Shown piece by piece: positions 57,535 to 64,000 of a stretch of 64,000 bases of DNA. The position numbers and the translations under genes are program-made. Each line of letters opens with the position of its first letter. The first letter of the stretch is position 1. The stretch is from Congeria kusceri. Taxonomy: Eukaryota; Mollusca; Bivalvia; Myida; Dreissenidae. The notes under the pieces were generated by a model that was given only the letters and a program-made list of their open reading frames with translations, was not told where the DNA came from and did no database searches. Where the stretch lies: positions 5,695,915-5,759,914 of the forward strand of contig CM051026.1 in NCBI GenBank assembly GCA_027627225.1, written 5' to 3'.

Positions 57535-59480
57535 CTCACCCCCCCCCCCTCCTCTGTCTCAATTATGCCGCTTTGGTATTGAGTAATCATATCAGTCTGT
57601 TTGTTGTGCGCCTGTTAATTGAGCTGAGCATTTCTTCAAAACATGAATGGAGTTATTCCCCTTTGTCAGTTTTTCTTGTCCGGCCATTTTCTCAAAAACT
57701 ACTGAAGGGCTTGACCTCAAACTTCATGCATGGATAGATGGTTTTTGAAGTGAGTCCAGTGTTAAGAATTATAACTCTAGCTGCATTATTAGTCCCCTAC
57801 TGGTGTTTCACAAGAGGGGACTATAGGTTTGCCTTCCGTCCGATCGCCCGTCTTTTAAAGATTGAACTATTGGTTTGCCATCCGTCTGTGTGTCTCTGTG
57901 TCTCTCTATCTGTTTGTACGAACTTACACACATTTGGATACTTAGGTGACTACAATAGCCACATAAGTATCCAAATGTAGTAAAAACTCCCTTAGGTGGC
58001 TAAATTAGTCTCTTAGGGGGCTAAAATGGCATTAGGGTTAGTAATGAAATAGCCACATAAGTATGCAACTGTTAGAACGTCCGTCCGTCTGTCTGTCCGT
58101 CCCCAAAACCTGGTTCTTGCAATAACTCAAAATGTACTGAACTTATTTTGATGAAACTGGGTATACATATAAACAGCAATGTTGCAATGTGAGGATTATG
58201 TACGACCTTTTTTTTTCACCAGAGGTCAAAGGTCACGTGACTGTTACTAAAAATAGAAATAAACTAAATACTGTAATAATTCGACATATGACCATTAAAC
58301 TTGGTACAGAGATTGAACTATAGGTTTGCCATCTGTCTGTGTGTCGTTCTGTCTGTCCGTCCGTCCGTCCCCAAAACCTGGATCCTGTGATAACTCGGAA
58401 AGTACTGAAGACACTTTGATGAAACTTTGTATACGTAGCAACAGCAATGTGAGAATTATGCATGACCTTTTCTTTTTCACCAGAGGTCAAAGGTCACGTG
58501 ACTTTTACTCAAAAAATAGAAATAAATCATACTGTAATATTTTGAAAAGTGCATAAGATATGGTCATGAAACTTCTTGAAACTTGGTACACAGATTGGAC
58601 TGTGGGTTTGCCCTCCGTCTGTGTGCGTTTGTCTGTCTGTTCATCCGTCGGTCTCACTCTGTCTGTCTGTCCCGTCCTCAAAACCTGGATCCTGCGATAA
58701 CTCAAAAAGTACTGAAGATACTTTGATGAAACTTTGTATACATAAAAAGAGCAAGGTGAGGATTGTACACAACCCTTTATTTCTCACCAGGGGTCAAAGG
58801 TCACGTGACTATTACTTAAAATAGAAATAAACTTAATACTGAAATAATTCGAAAAGAACATAACATATGATCATGAAACTTGGTACACAGAATGGACTAT
58901 ATGATAGCCCTGTGTCAGTTTAGTACTGCAATAACTCAAAAAGTAACTCGAATGTCTGGTCAATGTTAGTAAAATAGAAAAGACAACAACTTAATACTGC
59001 AGTGACAAATGGGATTTGAATATGAAACTTTGTACATCTACAGATAAAGGGCAATCTGATGGTATTGCACAATGTTTAATTAGTAGGGGTTTTCACTACT
59101 ATCAGAGCCTTGTTTTTTGAGTTATTCCCCTTTGTCGATTTTCCTTTTATGGCCGTTTATTGATTTGTCGGGAACATAACTTTCAAACCCTTATACATGG
59201 ATAGAAAGTTGTTAGGCGGAGTGCAGTTCTCAAGATTTATAACTCTAGCTGCATTATTTGTGGAGTTATTCCCCTTTGTCAGTTTCCCTTTGTCCGGCCA
59301 TTTTCTCAAAAACTGCTGAATGGATTGAACTCAAACTTTATACAAAGATAGATTTTTTTTAGATGGAGTGCAGTGTTCAACATTTATGACTAGCTGCATT
59401 ATTTATGAAGTTATTCCCCTTTGTCAGTTTTTCTTGTCCGGCCATTTGCTCAAAAACTACTGAAGGGATATACCTCACAT
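57535..59480 (+). repeat. Hairpin-headed diverged tandem repeats
   Basis: Head 'agtcccct ... aggggact' (57790-57821) starts a family with 'ataggtttgcc(a/t)tccgtc', repeated near 57824, 57870, 58321 and 58604 (the last two 283 bp apart), each followed by a (gtcc/gtct)n run, 'aaaacctgg(a)tcctg', 'agtactgaag' and 'aggtcaaaggtcacgtgac'. A second unit type with 'gttattcccctttgtcagtt' and 'ccggccattttctcaaaaac' recurs near 57654, 59268 and 59408. Open frames here are repeat read-through. Confidence 0.82.
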
Positions 59481-60216
59481 TTACTGGAAAACGGAAGAAG
59501 ATGTGAGGTTTGACAGGCCTGTCTACTTGAATGTGCACATGGTTCAGTAGTATTGCTAGCAATCCAAGTCTTAAACTGTTCAGAAGTCTTAATTGTAACA
59601 TTATTGTATTCAAATGGTATTGCTATACATTATTTGGATTGTTAATATAATACTCTTTTTTTTCCACATAATCTTAAGTTTGTTGGATGTAAACTAACCT
59701 TCAGTTATCAGACTGTACATTTACCCCCGAAAATTCTGGAGAGAGTGTACATTTACTGCCATATTTTCAGAAGTACGCGTTAATTTACCCCCAGCATAAA
59801 AGCTTATCTGGAGCACTGTCAGCCAGACGCCGTAGAAAATTCAATTTTGACTCTGCGACGAGTGAAATTTACAAGGATAAGCAAACATTAATTGCATAAT
59901 ATTTTGTATTAATATGCATCAAGTGTTGGTGAAAGCAGAAATACTTTTTTTTCTTAGAGCGTATAGTTCAATAAAATACTCAGTTCGACTCAGCAATGTC
60001 AAGTTGGTGTTTCTAAACATAGCATATATTAATTCTCCTTCCATATGCGTCCAGTAAGACTCATCACGCGTGCGCGGCGCCAGTAGTGGTTGTTTTACTT
60101 AATTTGGGTGTTTCAACAATCAGCTAATGTAAATATATTGGGTTAAGCGAATTCAAATGCTTAATTATATCAATCAGTCTTCAATTATTTGAAAAATGTT
60201 TGTGAAAGACTTAAGT
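59481..60216. other. No gene seen
   Basis: A short tandem-like pair 'gtacatttac(c/t)(c/g)cc' is at 59716 and 59747; otherwise unremarkable. Confidence 0.5.
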
Positions 60217-60779
60217 CTGACTGCAAGGCCCAGAGTATTCATATTTGGTATGCAACATCCTTAAGTTGTTCTTTACAAAGATTGTTCAAATTATGCCCCT
60301 GGGGTCAAAACGGGCCACACCCTGGGGATCACATGGTTTATATAGAATATATAGCAAAATGACTTTAAAAATCTTCTCCTCTGAAACCGCAAGGCCCAGA
60401 GGTACTTGGTATGTAACATCCTATAATGGTCCTCTACAAAGATTGTTCAAATTATGCCCCTGGGGTCAAAACTGGCCACGCCCCTGGGTCACATGGTTTA
60501 TATAAACTTAAATAGCAAAATGTCTTTTAAATTCTTTTTCTCTGAAACCGCAAGGCGCAGAGGTTTAATATTTGCTATGTAACATCCTATAGTGGTCCAC
60601 TACAAATATTGTTCAATTTATGCCAATGGGGCCAAAACTGGCCACGCCCAAGAGGTCACATGGTTTATATAAAGTCAAATAGCAAAATGTCTTTAGAAAT
60701 CTTCTCTGAAACCGGAAGGCTCAGCGGTTTCGTATTGGTATGTAACATCCTATAGTGGTCCTCTACAAAGATTGTTCAT
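60217..60779 (+). repeat. Second locus of the 165-bp repeat, ~3.4 copies
   Basis: The 'tgaaaccgcaaggc' landmark occurs at about 60217 (diverged), 60382, 60543 and 60706 with the same internal blocks as 4344-5910. The last copy ends at 'aaagattgttcatgcccc'. Confidence 0.9.
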
Positions 60780-60784
60780 GCCCC

Positions 60785-61075
60785 TTTCATAAAAAATTAG
60801 TTGAGATAAGGCTTGTGCAGACAACAACTTGAAAAAGTTTTTGTTCAATCTTTATAAACTTTATGGATGTGTTAGTAGGCCTAAAAGGAAGGTTAAGTTC
60901 AATTGTCGGCATAATGGCTCTTATCGTACTTGAGTTATGTTCCCTTTTTAACTAAAGAAGTTCAAATAAGGCTTGTGCAGACACTAACTTGAGAAGTTTT
61001 TGTGCTATAATTATGAACTTTAAAAAAGTGTTAGTAGGCATAACAGGAAGGTCAAGTTTGAAGTTATGCATAATT
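60785..61075 (+). repeat. Dispersed repeat following the 165-bp array (second locus)
   Basis: Two tandem diverged copies of the 'aaggcttgtgcagac' and 'gtgttagtaggc(a/c)ta' unit also seen once at 6305-6530. Confidence 0.75.
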
Positions 61076-61149
61076 ATATGACATTGCAGCATAGACATAG
61101 ACCTATATTCTAAGACGGTTCACTAACAACATTTTGATTTTCTACACCG

Positions 61150-61225
61150 AGGGTTGAGCATGAAACTGTTGTATCTGCTTAACATTTCTATATCAGATAC
61201 AACAGTTTCGCGCCCGACCTTCAAT
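61150..61225. repeat. Inverted repeat with 16-bp perfect arms
   Basis: 'gaaactgttgtatctg' (61162-61177) and its exact inverse (61194-61209) enclose a 16-nt loop; weaker pairing extends about 12 bp outward. Confidence 0.85.
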
Positions 61226-61239
61226 ACACGCATGGCAGT

Positions 61240-62170
61240 AGTGAAGTGAGTAGTAAGTAGTAAGTCATAAAGTAGAAAAATAGAATGTCAAAAATAAAAT
61301 AGACACTCCCAACATAACATGAATTCGGTTTTGTGATAAGATTTATTAATCTGTGTGTTAAGTTGTTGAATTGCCAGGCCATTGGCAACAATCCACTTCC
61401 CTTACAAGGTCAACTGGACTATCGACTCGATAAATATTGTTGAACGAGAGGATACAGCTACATGCTACTCACAACTACATAAATGTGTAGCATACAAATT
61501 CTGCTCTTCGCCATATAAGCTCAGCTCAGCTCAGGAATTTGAAAAGATGCAGTATCCTGCTTTTTGATGCGAGCTAATTGGACACATTTTTATGGTCCCT
61601 GAAGAGGGCGTGTGGGGGGGGGGTCCTATATAGTTGCCGCTTTGTCTGTCCGAATTCTTATCCAACTGCCATTCAGTTTTTCAGGATGTCAGAAGCATTT
61701 GCCTGACAATTTTATCCATCATACTCTATGTTCATCCGTACTTCCGTCCGTCGGGTACTACTTTTCTGCGCGAGTTCTCATGTGTAACCAGTATGAAGAA
61801 ACTAAATATCTGTTACTTCAGTAGTTTGACCCAAAGAATTTTCTTTTAGACCGTGGACATTTCAAGTCAGGGGTCATTTGACTCCTGGTTTTCAAAATCT
61901 GCTGAAATATCTGGGCAGTTAATACATTGTTAGTACTGCCCAGTGCATTCCTTGTTGTAATACAATCCTGCCATGTCTGCTTTTGTTACAAGTTATACAG
62001 TTCTTTAAAAGATTTACATGAGATGAAGGTATTTGTTTTATTTCACTCAGTACAAAAGTCATAGAGACTGGGCATTTCATCTACAAAACATGTGCATGTA
62101 ATTAAATATTTGTTATTGAAAATGCAATCATTGACTTTATAAGTTAAATTAGCATTATCTATTTCTGCAG
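61240..62170. other. No supportable gene; repeat-like stretch at 61600-61880
   Basis: A G run (61613-61622) and a 'ttccgtccgtcgggt' segment resemble the hairpin-headed repeats. Two overlapping 70-codon frames there lack domain or splice support. Confidence 0.4.
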
Positions 62171-62288
62171 CGTTCAGAAGGCAACAGCAGGGTTTGGTCC
62201 CAAAATATGTGTAGGCCACTTTATACGTTATTCAGTGGCATTGTATAGGGGAGTGCGTTGCCCTGTCATTTCTTTTTGTTTACGGAAG
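62171..62288 (+). CDS. Candidate internal exon of a plus-strand gene
   Basis: This is 118 nt between acceptor 'tatctatttctgcag' and donor 'cggaag|gtgttggg'. With one leading base it encodes 39 residues including VQKATAGFGPKICVGHFIRY and ends in phase 0, which fits the exon at 63403. A shorter alternative frame ends in a stop. Not recognised. Confidence 0.32.
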
Positions 62289-63402
62289 GTGTTGGGAGAT
62301 GATTGTTGGTGTATAAATTGGTACCATCACATCATTTTGAAGTGTTATCATTAATATACTTGCAGTTAAATGAATCAAACAACACAAATAGATGTGAACA
62401 ATTATTTGTACTGAAATCCCCACATGCACAAACCCCGGAAACTGTGGATTTTTATTGTATATTTGGCTTTTTTAAAATTCTTTCCGAAAAATGTGTATGT
62501 CGCGGCCTACATGGCCTAACGGATGCTACTCTGCTAAACAGCATACTGTCTCGTACACAGATAAAAGATATAGATGAATCTTATTTTATATATGCATGTG
62601 ATTTATGTGACATACTGTCGATGGATTTTTTATTCTAGTCCTAGATGTGTGGACCATTGTTCCTATGTTAAGTAGTAAACAAAATTTAGGTCTGGAAAAT
62701 GTAGGCACATGGACTGACAGCAATAGTGTCCTTGAAATTGATCACAGATTTGCTCCTCTGTGTCCATTTCTCCACTGTGGTCCCAATAAATGATGGATAG
62801 TGTTAAGTTTTGGTCTGTAATTTATGTTGTGTCTATCAATAGATGGAGGTACCTGGATAGTGTGAGCTGGACTGACAGCAGTGCGCGTGTGGTCGAGAGT
62901 TTGAGAATGTGTTAGAAAGTGCTTCATGCTGAGTCTGAACATCCAACCTAACAGCGCTGGTGAAACATTGATGACAGAACAACATTGGTTATGGTATGTG
63001 TATTATATGGAAAATGTATGTTAAGAGTTTCTGTTTGTTTTTGGACAATTTCATTGAATTGTGAAAAAAGGTATCATCATTGTTCTTGATCGTTAGTGTT
63101 CACTTTACTAGATCAGATTTATTCATTGTTGTTTTTAATAATCGGCTTGAAACTATTTTCGATACCTGAGGCATATTCATACGCTTTTGAGTCAGTGTCC
63201 TTGGTAGAACCAGTACTTGGTGACTTTCAGACAGATGACATGTCCACATCCTGTATATGAATAGAGGTCCCAGTCATATAGCAGAAACCACACCCATCAC
63301 CTTACCATGAACCAGTAACGGCAATAATTTTCCAGACAATATAGGCTAATTTAAGTTTGTTTCACATGGCTGGTTGTATAACTACTCTCATATCTTCTAC
63401 AG

Positions 63403-63480
63403 ATAGGTATGGAACCTGCTAGCCTGCACAGCCACGAGGCAGTAAGGAGAGTCCCAGCCAGGGTGTCTCACATGAAATGT
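63403..63480 (+). CDS. Candidate internal exon of a plus-strand gene
   Basis: This is 78 nt between acceptor 'tcatatcttctacag' and the consensus donor 'gaaatgt|gtaagt'. Only one frame is open: IGMEPASLHSHEAVRRVPAR then VSHMKC, phase 0 at both ends. The splice sites are among the best in the window and GC content rises locally. A possible following exon starts at 63805 after 'taatatttag', reading VHSNKVGMQCLES then a stop. Not recognised; the gene may continue past the right edge. Confidence 0.42.
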
Positions 63481-64000
63481 GTAAGTTCCCAACTTATTTT
63501 ATTCATAATCATACCTTATTATTATTATTGAAAATACGGCTGTCTGTTTTAATTTATGCATATTCCTGTCCATCAGGCTACCCATTTGTCTGATCACATT
63601 TTTAAGTGAATCAGTAGTTATAAAATTGCAGGTTATGCAATAAAGTGTAGAACACAAGTTCTCTTCAGTATTTGACATTATTGTCCTTTGTTTGACTTTC
63701 CCAAAGTTTTTTTTTCCCAAGTTAAAGGTCTTGTTACAAATGACATTATTTCGCTCATGTCTTAGGGGATGATGTTGTTGCATGCTGGTTACTTTAATAT
63801 TTAGGTGCACAGCAACAAAGTAGGAATGCAGTGCTTGGAGTCCTAGTGCATACCATATCAGCTCTCTGGAAGTAACTGACAGACAGACAGGGTGCTGACT
63901 GGAGACACTGAATTTCAAGTCCCACCGGGGATTGACTGAAGCGTAGGTAAGACTTGTTCAGAACTATCTGGAACATATATACTATATGGTTTGCGAAATG
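63481..64000. other. Intron or 3' region of the right-edge gene
   Basis: Contains a donor-like 'gcgtag|gtaagac' at about 63944 and a possible short exon from 63805, but no frame can be chosen with confidence. The 139-codon minus-strand frame at 63499-63918 has no splice or domain support. Confidence 0.3.

Noticed and set aside
62303..62638. A 111-codon plus-strand protein
   Set aside because: AT-rich, no splice or domain support; it starts just beyond a better splice-bounded exon and is out of context as a gene.
63499..63918. A 139-codon minus-strand gene
   Set aside because: Low-complexity, AT-rich, no recognisable domain, and it lies opposite the better-supported plus-strand exon region.

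Overview
The window looks like non-coding-dominated nuclear DNA of a bivalve mollusc. It is AT-rich, has introns bounded by GT/AG, AATAAA signals and tRNA-derived SINEs, and carries a LINE with a poly(A) tail. Several repeat families resemble those I associate with bivalves, especially dreissenid/veneroid clams and mussels. That assignment is inference; no rRNA, mitochondrial or diagnostic protein gene fixes the species. There is no bacterial-type operon, CRISPR array or phage gene. Long open frames are almost all repeats or chance; the real coding signal is in short exons.

Layout. 0-6.5 kb: dispersed MITEs, a foldback element and a 165-bp satellite-like array. 6.7-10.3 kb: a candidate two-exon plus-strand gene for a 52-residue protein, with SINE and MITE insertions and a 37-bp x 18 minisatellite in its intron. 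10-16 kb: AT-rich DNA with diverged repeats and a 52-bp tandem repeat. 16.4-17.3 kb: a candidate two-exon minus-strand gene (86 residues). 18.2-21.5 kb: a 5'-truncated, frame-broken L1/Tx1-type LINE.

24.5-52.9 kb: an apparently real multi-exon minus-strand gene that I cannot name. Its best-supported exons are at 52778-52856, 31857-31951, 30675-30811, 30259-30349 and 29143-29243; the first four join in compatible phase, and the fifth encodes a strongly acidic segment. Weaker exons lie at 26.9, 25.6 and 24.5 kb. The intron between its first two visible exons is filled by five near-identical head-to-tail copies of a ~4.12-kb unit (31924-52547). The array's left breakpoint lies inside the exon at 31857-31951, so four of the five copies end in a 28-nt exon scrap with an intact splice acceptor, fused to part of a hAT-like MITE. 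This is the most notable structure in the window.

52.9-64 kb: palindromes, MITEs, hairpin-headed diverged repeats, a second locus of the 165-bp repeat, and two candidate plus-strand exons (62171-62288, 63403-63480) of a gene that would run off the right edge.

Exon calls rest on splice-site context, open frame and phase compatibility read by eye. No homology search was possible, so none has a gene symbol.
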